A DNA stretch of 64,000 nucleotides, taken from assembly GCA_037176885.1 (NCBI GenBank), contig JAWWNJ010000077.1, positions 682,001 to 746,000 of the forward strand, written 5' to 3'. How positions within the stretch are numbered: position 1 is the stretch's first letter; each line of letters begins with the position of its first letter. The translations under genes and the position numbers were made by a program. This DNA is from Favolaschia claudopus (taxonomy: Eukaryota; Basidiomycota; Agaricomycetes; Agaricales; Mycenaceae). The notes under the pieces were generated by a model. It ran no database searches. It saw nothing but the letters and a program-made list of their open reading frames with translations, and was not told the origin of the DNA. This document shows positions 24,465 through 36,052 of the stretch, one piece after another.

Positions 24465-25613
24465 TCATGGCAGCCCCTTCAATTTCGAATTCATCTGCCG
24501 CGGCCGAATCGTCTCGCTCGACGCAAACGACGCCGCATCGTCAGGAGACCGAGGCGAAATCGGCTGCGACGTATAATAGTCCAGCGTCTCCGCGAACGAC
24601 CGATCCAACAGCGTCTGCGAGGGACGGGGCATGGGCCGCGTACTCCGCTCATCTAATTCCTCCTCTCCGTCTTCCTGATGGTCCTCGGGAGTCAGCGGCG
24701 AAAATACCTCCCTAATCGACCCCGCGCGCTCGATGCGGGACACCTGCGTCTGCGTTCGCGTCGGCTGCTTGGCGGCTCCGGCTCGTCTGGCACGCGTTTT
24801 CAGCAGGTGCGCGACGGCGACAGTGTCTCCGCGGGAGAGGGGCGGCTCTTCTGGGGGGAGCTCGCTGAGGGGGCGGAGATTCTGAGGGCGGAAGGGCGGC
24901 GAGGAGGAAGGGCCGGGTTCGGAGGGGGAGTTGAGGGAGATGGTGTCCATGCGGTTGATCACAGGCACCGAAGTGGTGAGAGTTGATCGTCCCTCTTGTT
25001 TTGCGTTTCGCAGGTACGGGGGAAGGGTCGGGACGGGTGGGGGAGGGGATGCAAGGTCGATGGGTGCGCGCGGGCGAGCTGATACGGCGGAGCGCTCGGA
25101 GTATAGAGACTCTGAATCCGATGAAGCAGCAGAGATGGGTGAAGGGATGCGGCCTGCCTTGGGTTCATACGAACGACTTGAAGGCGCCGGTGGTAGTGGA
25201 ATAGCGACATGTAAGTTGTGTGGGGAAGGGGAAGGCCGAGGGTGTGTCAATGGCGCGTATTGGGTACGGGGAACGAGATCGTAATCCTCTTGCCCTGCAA
25301 CCTCGTAAGGGTTGTAGTATGCGCCCGCTGCTTTGGGTAGCGTAGGCAGAACTTTCGCCCCTGTCGGCGGCGGACTGGGCGCCGCAGCTGGGGCAGCCTG
25401 GCGAAGGAGACCAATCGATTCGCTGTCGTTTCTCTGATGCTTGGAGAGCATCATCTTTTCAGGAGAGAATTGAGTGCCGTCTGCAGAAGAATTACGGCCC
25501 GCACGCCGCCGCCGTTGCAGAACAGCCATGATAATAAAGAGTAGCAGGATCGTCACAAGAACCGCTGCGACAATCAAGCCTACGATGAGGCCGGTATTGG
25601 TGGACGCAGCCAT
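24465..25613 (-). CDS. Single-pass membrane protein with long Pro/Ser-rich tail
   Basis: Single-exon frame of 382 codons. A short N-terminus (MAASTNTG) is followed at once by one strong membrane segment (LIVGLIVAAVLVTILLLFII), then RRRR as a stop-transfer signal. The remaining 330 or so residues are hydrophilic and low-complexity, rich in Pro, Ser and Arg, with acidic DGEEELDE near residue 315. This predicts an N-out, C-in single-pass protein with a disordered cytosolic tail. I recognise no catalytic domain. An upstream exon adding an extracellular part cannot be excluded, but no convincing one is visible. Confidence 0.68.
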   Translation of the reverse strand: MAASTNTGLIVGLIVAAVLVTILLLFIIMAVLQRRRRAGRNSSADGTQFSPEKMMLSKHQRNDSESIGLLRQAAPAAAPSPPPTGAKVLPTLPKAAGAYYNPYEVAGQEDYDLVPRTQYAPLTHPRPSPSPHNLHVAIPLPPAPSSRSYEPKAGRIPSPISAASSDSESLYSERSAVSARPRAPIDLASPPPPVPTLPPYLRNAKQEGRSTLTTSVPVINRMDTISLNSPSEPGPSSSPPFRPQNLRPLSELPPEEPPLSRGDTVAVAHLLKTRARRAGAAKQPTRTQTQVSRIERAGSIREVFSPLTPEDHQEDGEEELDERSTRPMPRPSQTLLDRSFAETLDYYTSQPISPRSPDDAASFASSETIRPRQMNSKLKGLP

Positions 25614-26455
25614 GGACGTAAAGAAGCAGAAAAAAGAAATGGGGGAGAAGGTGAAGAAATAGAATGTAAAACCTACCTTGGTCCACGGTTAAATGAGACC
25701 GGAGTGCCCGACATCGGAGTACACGGCCTTGGGGCTGTCGCATCATAGACACACAGCATTGCAGCCCCGCAGTATTGAATTGCAAAGTTCCAATTGTAAC
25801 ACGGTCAGGGATGGATACGCCGGCTGGCTTGCTGCGAAGGTCTTGGCCGCGGATAGCAGTCGGATAGCGGGAAAGCAGCCGATTGTCATCGTCCTCGCCG
25901 TGGCTCAGTCCCCGCGCCTAAATTCAGCGTAAAACATGGGTTTTTGAAGGGCGTCAAATTCAATGACAGGCTTTGTTAAAGAGCCAACAGCGTAGACGAC
26001 AGAAGACAGTGCTGCGCGACAAGCCTGCGAATGGCAGCAGAGCTGGTGGGCGGCATGGTGGTCCAGGTGGATGTCGAGATGGTCGTCCAGAAAAGGAAGT
26101 TGATGCCATCGCGATCCAAATACGTGCAAAGTTGAAATTGGAAAACTTTCTTTCAAGTTCGCAAAGTCCACCAACTTCGTTTCTGGTCCAGTTTTGCCTT
26201 GGGCTCAAGCGCTCAAGGGTAAATTCAAGGGCTTGAATTATTGTTGATCTATGATGCTCTTTATATATTTTTCAGACATTTGTCGTAGTTTTCGGAATTT
26301 GATTTGAACTTGTTTGAGACGACAAGGTCTGTCACGGTCAATTGGGAGCCATTCGTCCGTAAGAATGTAGGCAAGCTCGGGTGATATCTACAGGTGGTAT
26401 GTATACTACAATGTCCTTCATCTCATCGTCCAATCACTCTCATTGTCCATGAATG
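25614..26455. other. Intergenic region
   Basis: About 840 bp holding the upstream region of the single-pass membrane gene and the 3' flank of the next gene on the same strand. Only short frames without recognisable features. Confidence 0.4.
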
Positions 26456-28054
26456 TCATAAACTGGCCGTAGAAAACCTGCTCACTGGCACCTCAGCCTC
26501 TTTATTCGCCGGCCGCAATATCTTCTCCGGAGGATGCAAATGTATCACTCCTCTCACATCCACACTATCCCTCGAGCTGCTAGTCGTCGTGTCGCTTCTC
26601 GCTACCGCGAATCGGAGAGGAGACGGTCTAGCCGAGAAGGTGTCGGAAACATGAAAATCCGTGCCGTTTGCAGGTCGTGATGAAGAATGGCTACTGTTGA
26701 CAAGGAGGATCATAGCTGGTGGGTACGCGCTCTGTGAAGAACATATTATTCGCGGGATTGGAGAGACCAGAACAAGTTTGAACGCACCGCAATATGCAGG
26801 TTTATCGGGGCATAGAGGTCTCCCAGCGTTCCGTGCGGTATTCGAATAAACGAAGCTATCAGCAAGACGATCTAGCACCATAAAATTCAGAACGAGCACA
26901 GAATATGTTTGCAGGGACGTACGGTGGAAAGGCAATAAAATGCCCCAGCTTCAGCTACCAAACCCAAAATCCTATTCGACTGTCTTCTTGCCTCTTCATC
27001 CGAGAAAGCATGGCGGACCAATTGTCGATGTCGCCTAGAATAAATAAAGAAGAAGCTGTTCAATCACCATATCTCTTGTTTCACAAGATGAACACAAACG
27101 CACACAGCAGTAACCGCCACAATAATCGTCGCGGAAAGGTTGGAGACGAAAGAGAAAACCCCCGTCGAGACTTGCAAGACATCAATCACAGTTCTGATTG
27201 AATACGTGTTGGTTTTGCTCAAATTCTTCGACGGCGTCTGAATATAAGCGACGATTCTGAAGGCAATCGTAAGAAACACGGCAACTACGTGTCAAATAAC
27301 ATGATCAATAGTATTCGTGCGGTTTCACGAATGCGAGAAAACGTACGAGCGGTAAGCACAACCAAAGCCAATGTAACCCAAAGATATTTCCTCAAATTCC
27401 GATGGCTTATAACCCAAGCTCTCCAAAACACCACGCAGTCGCTGAGTACGAACTGTCAAGAACGAATATCGACATGATCAACTTGCCCATTTAATTCGAA
27501 AGGGAGCAGTAGCATGCACTCACATTGATCATGACAAAAGCATTGAACAGCGGGTACCACTTCGATATCTCATCATGGTCAACAAACGGCTGACCCGGTG
27601 TCTCCAAGAGAAATCGTATCCAATCCGCGGCATACACATTATTGAACGCCCAATACGCCGTTGACATCAAGAACATGAAAATGGTGAGACAAAGCATGGC
27701 GACTCGGGTCGTTTGGCTCTTCAAGCCTCGGTGCCTGCGAAATCACATATATGATTCAGACGTTCGTTGAATGAAATAACAGAATTTCAGGCGATAGGTT
27801 CGACGTACAACAACACCCGCGTCGACAGACACAGTAAGAGCGTGTAAATGCCTAAGTAATCGAAAAGAAACATTTCAATGTTAGCCCAGCCGCCGATCAA
27901 GAGCATCAACCCCGCTCCAAGCAGCAGCTTGAACTCAACATATGTACGCACCGAACACGAAGGTCTGCGCGACCAAGTCAAACACCACATACATCGCACT
28001 CTCCCCGCTTGCCCGTACGCCCGCCAGATACTCCACGGACGAGCTCAACGACAT
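26456..28054 (-). CDS. Multi-pass membrane protein, Agaricomycete family (copy 4)
   Basis: A more divergent member of the family at 703, 2809 and 14457. From the ATG at 28054 the first exon reads MSLSSSVEYLAG and ends FDLVAQTFVFG. The second exon begins IYTLLLCLSTRVLLYVE. Later exons give FLMSTAYWAFNNVYAADW, WYPLFNAFVMIN, a membrane exon starting FLTIAFRIVAYIQ, RIPHGTLGDLYAPINLHIA and SAYPPAMILLV before a Ser-rich tail ending at 26456. It has the same exon plan as its paralogues. Function unknown. A polypyrimidine tract precedes the start. Confidence 0.75.
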
Positions 28055-29055
28055 TCCAGTCCAGTCAAGTCAGATCAGGTCGTCGTCGTCGGGTTGTCGA
28101 TGCCAAAGCACAAGAAAAGGAAAAGGCTGGCCGGCAGGGAAGAAAGAAAAGGGTCACCGGGACGGGAGAAAGAAAACAAAGGAAAGAGAAAAGAAAGAGA
28201 AAGAAAGAGAGAAAAGCGAGTGTGGCAGAAAGCAAAGGGTCCGAGCAGACATTTGCGCGGGCCTGGCCACCGCGGTACTTATGTATGAGATGAATCCGCG
28301 TCCCACGCATATGCATATGCCGACGTCCGTGGGGTGCACCGGTCTGCGACGGTGATCATCAGATAGATGTCCGCTGCGTTCAAGAATCAATGCGTTATGT
28401 CAGGTCTCCGGTGTTTCACGATGATCCACGCGCCGCGCGGGGTTTTGTGCGGAAGGATATGGATAAATTGACGAGTTGGGGGAAGGCATCGTCCCGTCGG
28501 CAATTTTAGAGCAGTGCAAGGCCTGAGCATTGACAATCAGTTAGGGTGGGAGGATGTAAGACAATCCGATCCACATTGCAAGGACACTGGACAACTACTG
28601 GACAGTGCCCATGGCAATGCGAAGGTGAGCGCCGCGGGGAGGTCGGATAGCGATAAGACTCGCTTACTCCGGGAATGTTGAGTGATGCCATGGTTTGTCG
28701 AGGAGCGAATGTGAACACTGATCAGTGAGGGATCGCCAATAGTCGGGGAGCATTGTGCAAATGTCTGGAAGTAACTTGAGTGTGGACCGTGGTGGTCAAT
28801 GGCAAATTCAACTGCTCCGTAATGTCAATCACGCAGATCGCAAGCGATCGACGTCACAGCAGCGGAAGTAAATTCCGGCAGCTCTGAGCTTGGCGGAATC
28901 CTGCGGAATCAGGGCGGAATACTCAATGAACTTTGAGAGAAAGCTATACCCAGGCTTGACCTGGGTATAATATTACAGTAAATTTGTAACAGTCAATGGG
29001 GATTCTATCTAAGTATGCAGTTCATGGACCATCTGGTTAAGCCGCCGCCGCTCAA
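28055..29055. other. Intergenic region with polypurine tract
   Basis: About 1 kb. A nearly pure purine run at about 28131-28232 is polypyrimidine on the strand of the downstream gene and probably marks its promoter. A small perfect hairpin (ACCCAGG-cttga-CCTGGGT) lies at about 28949-28967. No gene recognised. Confidence 0.45.
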
Positions 29056-30224
29056 TCAAGCCGCCACAAGCACCCCTCTATACCGCATCTTCCCCTCCCG
29101 CAGCTTCGCCATGCCCTCCACAACCCCATCCCTCGTCAACGGGAACTTCTCAATCATCGGCTTCACACCGTTCTTCGCCGCAAATTCAAGCATCCGCTGC
29201 ATGACGATGCGGCTGGCAACCAGCGATCCTTGGATGTTGAAGCCGGAGTCGATGAGGGGCATCATGGGGATGACGAAATCGTTGTAGTCGACGGTGAGAG
29301 GGTAGATCGTGCCTCGCGGTTTCAGGACGTCGAGGAATCTGCAACAAGGTCAGCACCAGTGAGAAACGAAAGACACAAGTGCACGTACGGCTTCCATTCA
29401 GGCATAAAGCTCGTCGTGATAATAAGATGATCGAGCTTCCCAACAAGATCAAAGCTCTTCTTATCCCTCGTCACACAAAACTCAGTCGCCCCCAACCTCA
29501 TTGCCTCCGCCCTCTTCGACTCGGTGCTAGAAAACACCACCACGCTCGCGCCCATCTTCGCTAGGAACTGCACCGCGAGATGTCCCAGGCCACCGACGCC
29601 CACAACACCAATCCGATGCGTCGGGCGGACATCGTAGGATTCGATGATCTCAAAGACCGTGGCGCCGCCGCACATGAGCGGCGCGGCGTCCTCCGGTGCG
29701 AGGCTGTCGGGGATTTTGAAGACGAAGGAGGCGTCCCAGATGGCGTGTGAGCCGAAAGAGCCTTGGTGGAAGTTGGCGCTGCCGTAGGTTTGCTTGGTGG
29801 CGCAGTATTGGTCTCGGCCTGCGAAGGGGAGAAGTCAGATGGTGTTTCTCGAGAGGAGGGAAGGAGACGTACCCTGAAGGCATTGCTCGCACTCGCCGCA
29901 TGTTTTGTGGATGTACCCCCAGCCGACGACGTCCCCGACTTTGAGCTTAGTTACGCGGTCGCCGATCTGTTCGACGATGCCGACGCCTTCGTGGCCAAGG
30001 ACCTTTTGAAGAGGTGATAGAATTAGACCTTACAACAGCACATACAGCTCCAGAACGCTCACCATATCAGCATGCTTATAATGCTCGTCGGTGCCGCAAA
30101 TCCCAGAATGTGTGACCTTGACGAGAACTTCATTCCCAGTAGGGCCCTGACGGTGGGACGTGCTCTCGACGATGCCGTTGTTCTCGGACCCTTTGAAAAC
30201 GGTGACTTCGATGCCGCTGCTCAT
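29056..30224 (-). CDS. Zinc alcohol dehydrogenase, CAD/ADH6-like (ADH copy 2)
   Basis: Same family and exon plan as ADH copy 1. The start at 30224 reads [17 protein letters not shown]. Catalytic zinc: [28 protein letters not shown]. Structural zinc: CGECEQC plus DQYC. Rossmann: [17 protein letters not shown] and [11 protein letters not shown]. The end [12 protein letters not shown] stops at 29056. It is nearly identical to ADH copy 4, including about 550 bp of promoter, but lies on the opposite strand. A one-codon difference is visible ([12 protein letters not shown] here, KSFDVGKLDHL in copy 4). It sits downstream of F-box gene A on the same strand. All zinc ligands are intact. Likely an NADP(H)-dependent aldehyde reductase; substrate unknown. 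Confidence 0.88.
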
Positions 30225-30775
30225 GTTCGTTGTTCGAGAGGAGGAGTTGAGTTGAGTGAGGAGTTTTGTTGAACGACAGCCATATTTTCGACGAGTTTTT
30301 ATAGCCTCAGCCCAAAGAGTAAGTCGACGTCAAAGCATTATCGATACGACGGCACTGAAGAATTTGGTGCTCTTCTGGATGACTTGAATGCGCGATGTCG
30401 CAAAATTTGCTGAATAAGGTTGAGAGCAAGTTTTGATGACTTCCAAATAAGGCCACTCTCCGTTTGTCACCGCAACGACATCGCTGAGTGAAGCTCACCT
30501 GGCTGGAAGGATGGAAGGAAGGCCATGTGTCTTCGGATTGTGTTACGCTCAGTACTCATCCTCCACGCTCATATCACGATGGGAGTGTATGCACCCATAG
30601 GCTCCGCAGACCCCCGCAATCGTCTCGTCTCAGGTTGACTGCCAAACTTCAGCTCGACCCTTGCATACTTTCCTCATCTTTCCTCCTATTCAGGGAGATA
30701 TCGTCTTGTCTTCGAAACGCAAGAAAATCTGCTTCACAATCCATTTGGTCCATTAGAAAGCAAGATCAACGTAAA
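30225..30775 (-). repeat. ADH promoter segment, inverted copy of 44650-45227
   Basis: Read on the minus strand, this segment matches the region before ADH copy 4 from GTTGATCTTGCTTTCTAATG through the TATA box. The match stops about 120 bp before F-box gene A. This shows that ADH copies 2 and 4 were duplicated with their promoters. Confidence 0.8.
30296..30304 (-). promoter_or_regulatory. TATA box of ADH copy 2
   Basis: CTATAAAAA on the minus strand, about 75 bp upstream of the ATG, followed by CTCGTCGAAAATATGG, which is identical in the copy 4 promoter. Confidence 0.65.
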
Positions 30776-30892
30776 TGACAACCCTGGAGTATCTCTCTTC
30801 CGCACGGCGCTTATATTAGCAACTTTTCAAAGTCGTTGATTTGCATGGCAAACAAGGCGAATAAGTATCGGGCCATGACGATGTACGACATT

Positions 30893-32230
30893 TCACAGGC
30901 CAGCTACCTGTTCCTGGACAAACCGTGAATAAATTCACTCATCAGGCAAAGAACATACCCTCCACCAATTGGCGCTCATCCTCCATATAGCGGTCTCAAC
31001 ATCGCCCACCAAAACGTAGGTCACTCGGAACTAACGCAGAATATAAAGGTCGTTTTCAGCTAGCTCAAACGGAAGCATACCCTATTCTGCGAAACGAGGC
31101 GGGGGAAAAGACTCCGTAAGATTTCCTCAGTTGCCTCGTTTTGGGGGAACGGACTTTCGAACTCTATGACAACGGGACCGGATAGCGGCAAACAGCTCAG
31201 GTGCTCATCGAGCGGTGAGCATTCTGCCTCGTCAAGCGGCCAGCTTTCTATCCCGATGACGATGGTACGAATATGGTTCGATGGCGGGATCGTAGCGAGG
31301 GCCAGGCGAGAATGTTTTTCCAAAGGTTCTGGGATTGCTATCCGAAGGGTCGTGAGTTCCGGGAAAGAGGCAAGGTCGACGGGTTCATGCTGTGCCGTGT
31401 AAATAATATCAATTGGACTCTCTGTTATGCATTAGTTGATATTTGGTGGCACGCACCGAAAGCGCCAGATCCAGAATCTCGATCTTGGCCCGAGGAATAG
31501 TGTGCCACGGAACACAAGTTAACCTCGATACTTGAAGAGCCTTCAACTCTGAGACGTCGAAGGGAGCAAGGACAGATATATCGAGTGGCGGCATCAGTGG
31601 GTCGCGATAGGGTTCTGCCAGCAACTCCAAACGAAGAGATTTCAGTCGGATTGGAGCCAGCACCGTCGAAGATCCAGAAATTCGAAGCGGCGTCTCTGGT
31701 TCCTCCCGTGGACCAGCAATCAGCTCGAGATGCTGAATCGTAGGGGAGAGATTCTGGAGGAGGTGAACCGCATCAAGGAACTGGCGGCCCTCGGAAAGGT
31801 GAAGCTTCAACCAACGAAGGGTGCGAAGGGAGAGAACACGAGGATACAGCCGTTGGGGAACGTAAACCCTCCAATCAATATAGATCGAGATGTCCTCGAG
31901 GTGCGTGTATTCTATACTGCACAGTTTGTCAAATGTAAGGGGCGATAACCACGAAATCTGGAAGGGAACATGGAGGTGTCGGACATGGTGGATAAGATGT
32001 GGAGAACTAGTCAACACAGCTGAAAGGGCGAGCTGGGTTGCAGCGGCACCTGGGCGCGCAGCTGTGAGCTGTGGGGATCGGAACAGATGGGATTGGGCGG
32101 TGTGGACCCAGGAATGGGCAACCAGAGAGCAAGAGCGGAGGTCTACATGAGATGCAGACAGGAAGTCGATACTGCGGTCCAGAAGCTCTTGGATGGAAAG
32201 AGGACTCGGCTGAGACTGAGACTGAGGCAT
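30893..32230 (-). CDS. F-box-like protein A
   Basis: The N-terminal F-box-like segment LSIQELLDRSIDFL...DLRSCSLVAHSW...SHLFR fits the consensus of basidiomycete F-box proteins, which recruit substrates to SCF ubiquitin ligases. The remainder is Leu-rich with LRR-like strands (LRTLRWLKLHLSEG, IRLKSLRLELLAEP). The start is the ATG at 32230. An intron starting GTGCGTGCC follows LDLALS, and coding resumes HEPVDLASFPELTTLRIAIP. A second intron follows VSQNR, and a third follows the exon ending MSANWWR. The short last exon reads EQVAGL plus TGA at 30893. Its twin at 37136 has the same three introns. The substrate is unknown. Confidence 0.75.
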
Positions 32231-32454
32231 GCGAGCGACGACTCGGAGGATTACACTGCGACTAGGTTGAGGTTCAGGACAAGGGCTGTTGTCAGTACTT
32301 CAACTTGGAGTTCAAGCCACTGCTGTGTCCTTCGATAATGCGAATTCCGGAACAACCTCCCATGTATGGGAAATGCTCTCGGAGAGACGTCAACGTAGGA
32401 GGTAAACAGAACATGATGGCAAATTTCAACACCCTAAGTCGATTTCGAATTCCA

Positions 32455-33743
32455 GAGCCCCCGGGAAGCGCTGCTTCACCAGTTGTTGGCATAGAGTATT
32501 TTACCGTCAGTTGGGTCTGGCATCGCCGCAGCTGCACTCCTCATTAAGGCGTCGTCGAATTTCCCGTCTCCGCATGATTCGCGTGACGTTTTATTGATTT
32601 TGACGACATTAGCAGGATTTGAAGCAGGATCTCCCACTTGGACAAACATTAAACCGAAGATGTTGAAGCTGACCTTGACCTGTGTGAGCCGGCAGATTGA
32701 GCGATATTTTTAGAGTAGTCGCATTATGGCTTGGGTCTCGAGGTTGGACAGAAACGTAGCAGAACATGGTTCTGATATTCAGGTGACAGAGGAGGGCGCT
32801 TGAAGCCTCGGTTGAACGCAACATCATTGAACACCACTTGTGGGATTAGCATCATAGATATATCAATGTCCCAACAGCGAAAGCCATGGCCGAAGATGCG
32901 GGAAGCCGTTGAGTTGAGTGCATGAAGACGGGAAATGCCACAGACTGGCAAAGGAATAGCAGCGAATGGGCATTGCGCGGTGGATACATCCGTCTATATC
33001 TCGAGTAATTAGTTCCAGGGCCTACAATCACCCGCAGCGGCGGAATGAGCTCGAGACCTTGGCCCAGCCCTATGTTGAGGATGACAGGGGAAATCTGGGC
33101 CCGGCGGCCACGTATTAATTTTAACGTTTTAGCGTTCGATAGAGCTAGACGATGACGGGTATCTGTGACTGTGTAGGCTATAGGCTAGTATGGCTTGTAT
33201 TAATAGAGGCTGTCAAACAGAAGATCTCGGCGAGCAAGTGGACGGCGAGCAGGCTGTTCAACAGTGAAAACAGCCTGGAGGATTGACGCTCCACGAAACA
33301 GCAGCAGTCCGAGGAGTGGAACCAATGGCAGGGTCCCACGCACAGATGAGATTGATTCAACTTGGTAGCCAGAGCGGAGTCCGCTTGAGCCGTGTTGAGC
33401 GGAAGGCTTGAGAGCGAGTGATGTAGGCGAACAAAAAGCAGGTTGTGGGTTGAGAGAAAAGTCAAAAAATGGAGACCCTGCGAGCGGAATCACGTCGAGA
33501 ACAAGGCGAGGCGGAAAAGAACGTTAGAGGGAGAGGCGAGAAGCGACGAGTCACGCAGCCGTCACGGGAAGTTGTGGCTGCAAATGACGTCAGGTCACCA
33601 CTGTGGCTCTCCACCAAGTTTTACTTTAAAGCGGTGGCCCCGGTGAATGCTATCCCATTATTCACTCCTTTCTCCTTAACCCCACTAAAAATCACCCCCA
33701 CCCCTCTACGACAACCCACGACAGCAGAAGAGTTGCAGCAGCC
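32455..33743. other. Spacer of the inverted duplication, 5' part
   Basis: No gene recognised. Short minus-strand frames around 32610-32950 lack any known motif. A perfect CRE-type palindrome TGACGTCA at 33585-33592 lies about 150 bp before the Hsp20-like start and may belong to its promoter. Confidence 0.4.
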
Positions 33744-36052
33744 ATGCCAGACCCTTCCAAGAATAAAAGAGGTGTGTTTTCAGTCCTTTTTCCATAAATC
33801 GGGCGAGGAGCAGCACACAAAGAATGAAATGAAATACAAAATGCATTTGTATCATCCATTCATCGTGTTGTGTGCGCTCATATGGAAGTTCTGATACGCG
33901 TGCAAATTGAAACTGACCAAAATTTCATAGGCATCATCATGAAACGCCCCGACGCACCCCAGCGAATCTCGTCCTTTACAAAACGTCACGCCTCATTCGA
34001 CTCTCCCCGCGAAATCCCCCTCCCGTCGCCCTCCATTGCCACCACCGCTGCCATGCGCGACGGCCCCGTCTTTGCTGTCGACGACGAGCCCGATGCCGAC
34101 TGGGAACTCATCTCCCCGGGCGGTGCCAAGTTGCACAAAGACAAGAAGGGTAAGGACAAGGATAAACCAGCTGCTGCTCCTTCGACTCCCCCGGTACCAC
34201 CACCAGCGGCATCTAAACTGCAAAAAGAGACAATTCTGCCTTACTCGCGTCCGTATTCGCTCCCAGGCGGTCAATCCTACCATGGTCGTTCCCCGTCTAA
34301 AGAAATGGCTGTACCACCAGGGCCGCCCTCTCCGGGCGTCGTAGACCGGACCTCCTCTGCCAGTCTCCCCCTGCCCATGCAGATCCACTTCAGCGCTCTT
34401 CCGAAAGCGGCTGCTGTAAAACAGCCGAGTATTCCGTCGCCGGTACATGAACGGACGCCTTCGGACTTGCAATTACGTCCGCCGCAACCGCATCGGTCGA
34501 GTGGGACCCGGAGTGGGAGTGGGAGCGCGGTTACAGGCAGCAGCAGGAGTTCCAACGCCTCATCCGATAGTCTGCTTTCTGCACCGGATAGCGCCAGCCC
34601 TTCCCCTCGGCTTCCCACACCCCGTCTTCCCACAAGCCAACCTCCCTCTGCACCCCGACCACCAACAACATCCCTCCAACCGCCTGCACCTTCTTCCCAT
34701 TCGCGTGTCGCCCCCTCCCCCGCATCCCCAACATCCGTCTCCTCGCCCCCCTCCGCCTTCCTCTCCTCCTCCACATCCTCCACCGCCTCCTCCTCCTCCC
34801 ACCGCCGCACCTCCCCCGCGCCCTACCCGCGCCTCCCCGCCCCCATGCCCCCACCCGACGAACTCACCCCCTCCCCCTCCGGCGCCGCCGCCTCCTACCG
34901 CCCCCCGCGCACCACCTTCACCCCCGCCCCTCCGGACCGCGATTATGATTTAGCAACGGCGATCGGACGCTCGCCGTCGTTGAGGAGCGTCCCGCCGCCG
35001 GAGCCGCCTGTGATTTTGCCGACGCCGGATGGGATGAAGGAAACGCCTTTGTATGGGTTGGGGTCTCATGCCTCAGGATCCGGGTCACCAACGCAAAATC
35101 AATCGAAAAACGCGGCTGCGTCCTCCTCATCAAGTCGCGGTGGTGGTCCCAGTGCTTTTCCCTCTTCCTCTTCCTCGTCCCCGCAAAACATCAACAACCG
35201 CACCTCCGCCTCAAGTAGCAACACGAATCGAAGCAGTACGTCGTCGTATGAGCCGTTTTTGCCGCATGCGCCGCCGCCGGTGGATTGTTGGATTGAGGTG
35301 GAGACGACGGCGGCGGAGTATAGGCTTGTGGTTAGGTTACCGGGGTTTAAGAGGGATGGGATGTGAGTAGAAATCCTCTTCGTGCTAAATTGTTTCTCTC
35401 TATCTAGGCTTCATTTCTCTTTTTTGTCCTTCCATTTATGATACCGTATTTCGCTCAACCAACTGACGCACATCCACAGCACCCTCGCGACGAAAAAACG
35501 CCGCATCCTGCACGTCTCCGCCGATTCGTGGGAAGAGGGCGGCGGGCATTTCGAGAGGCGGATTAGTTTCGGGTATGATGCGGATTTGGCGCAGGTGAGT
35601 TTGTTTTTCCTTTTCTCCCCCGATGCCTGCCGCATCTCCCACTGCATTCATTTCTGCACTCGAAATTGTGTATATTATATTGATTCTCGCTTTTTTCTTT
35701 TCCCTCTTTCTCCCTTCCCTTTTTTTGATTCTCAACAAATATACACATTTAGGTCCGCGCGGAATTCGACGGCGAGCTGTTGAGGGTGGTGATTCCGAGG
35801 AAGAATATTGGGGGGATGGGGGTGGGTGCTGCGGGTGCTTGGGGGGGTGGGGTCGGTGGCGGTGGGGGAGGGGGGGCTGGAGGAGGGGAGAGTCTGTCGC
35901 CGCCGCCGCCGGTGCCGAATGCGCGGAGTCCGGGACCGTTGGCTGGAGGGGCGAGCCGGCCGGGTGTGGGAGGGCCAGTGGGGATGGGGACGAGAAGTGT
36001 TTCTGCGGGGGCGGGACCGGGGGTAGGGATGGCGGGGACAAGAGGGAGTTGA
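33744..36052 (+). CDS. Hsp20/alpha-crystallin-domain protein with long disordered N-terminus
   Basis: Small-heat-shock-like chaperone with unusual extensions. Exon 1 (33744-33771) encodes MPDPSKNKR. An intron of about 160 bp follows, then a long exon encoding some 430 residues of Ser/Pro-rich low complexity. The alpha-crystallin domain begins near 35275 (VDCWIEVETTAAEYRLVVRL), crosses introns at 35363-35479 and about 35594-35752, continues TLATKKRRILHVSADSWEEG and HFERRISFGYDADL, and ends VRAEFDGELLRVVIPRK. A Gly-rich tail runs to the stop at 36052. The A-x-F-x-x-G-x-L end of the domain fits the family. It is the only gene in the spacer of the inverted duplication. Holdase function is inferred from the domain alone. 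Confidence 0.8.

Larger units (their letters stand above)
29056..32454 (-). repeat. Left arm of large inverted duplication (F-box + ADH)
   Basis: The F-box A coding region and about 220 bp of promoter (to about 32454) match the right arm at about 36920-38484 in opposite orientation. The arm also holds an ADH, as does the right arm, but this ADH is closer to copy 4 than to copy 3. The F-box match ends right after the stop codon. Confidence 0.8.

Noticed and set aside
28009..28293. Lys/Arg-rich frame that could look like a nuclear protein
   Set aside because: It is a translation of the polypurine tract just upstream of a membrane-family gene on the other strand.
34277..34953. Long Gly/Glu-rich and Pro-rich frames on both strands inside the Hsp20-like gene
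   Set aside because: They are out-of-frame readings of the C-rich low-complexity exon.
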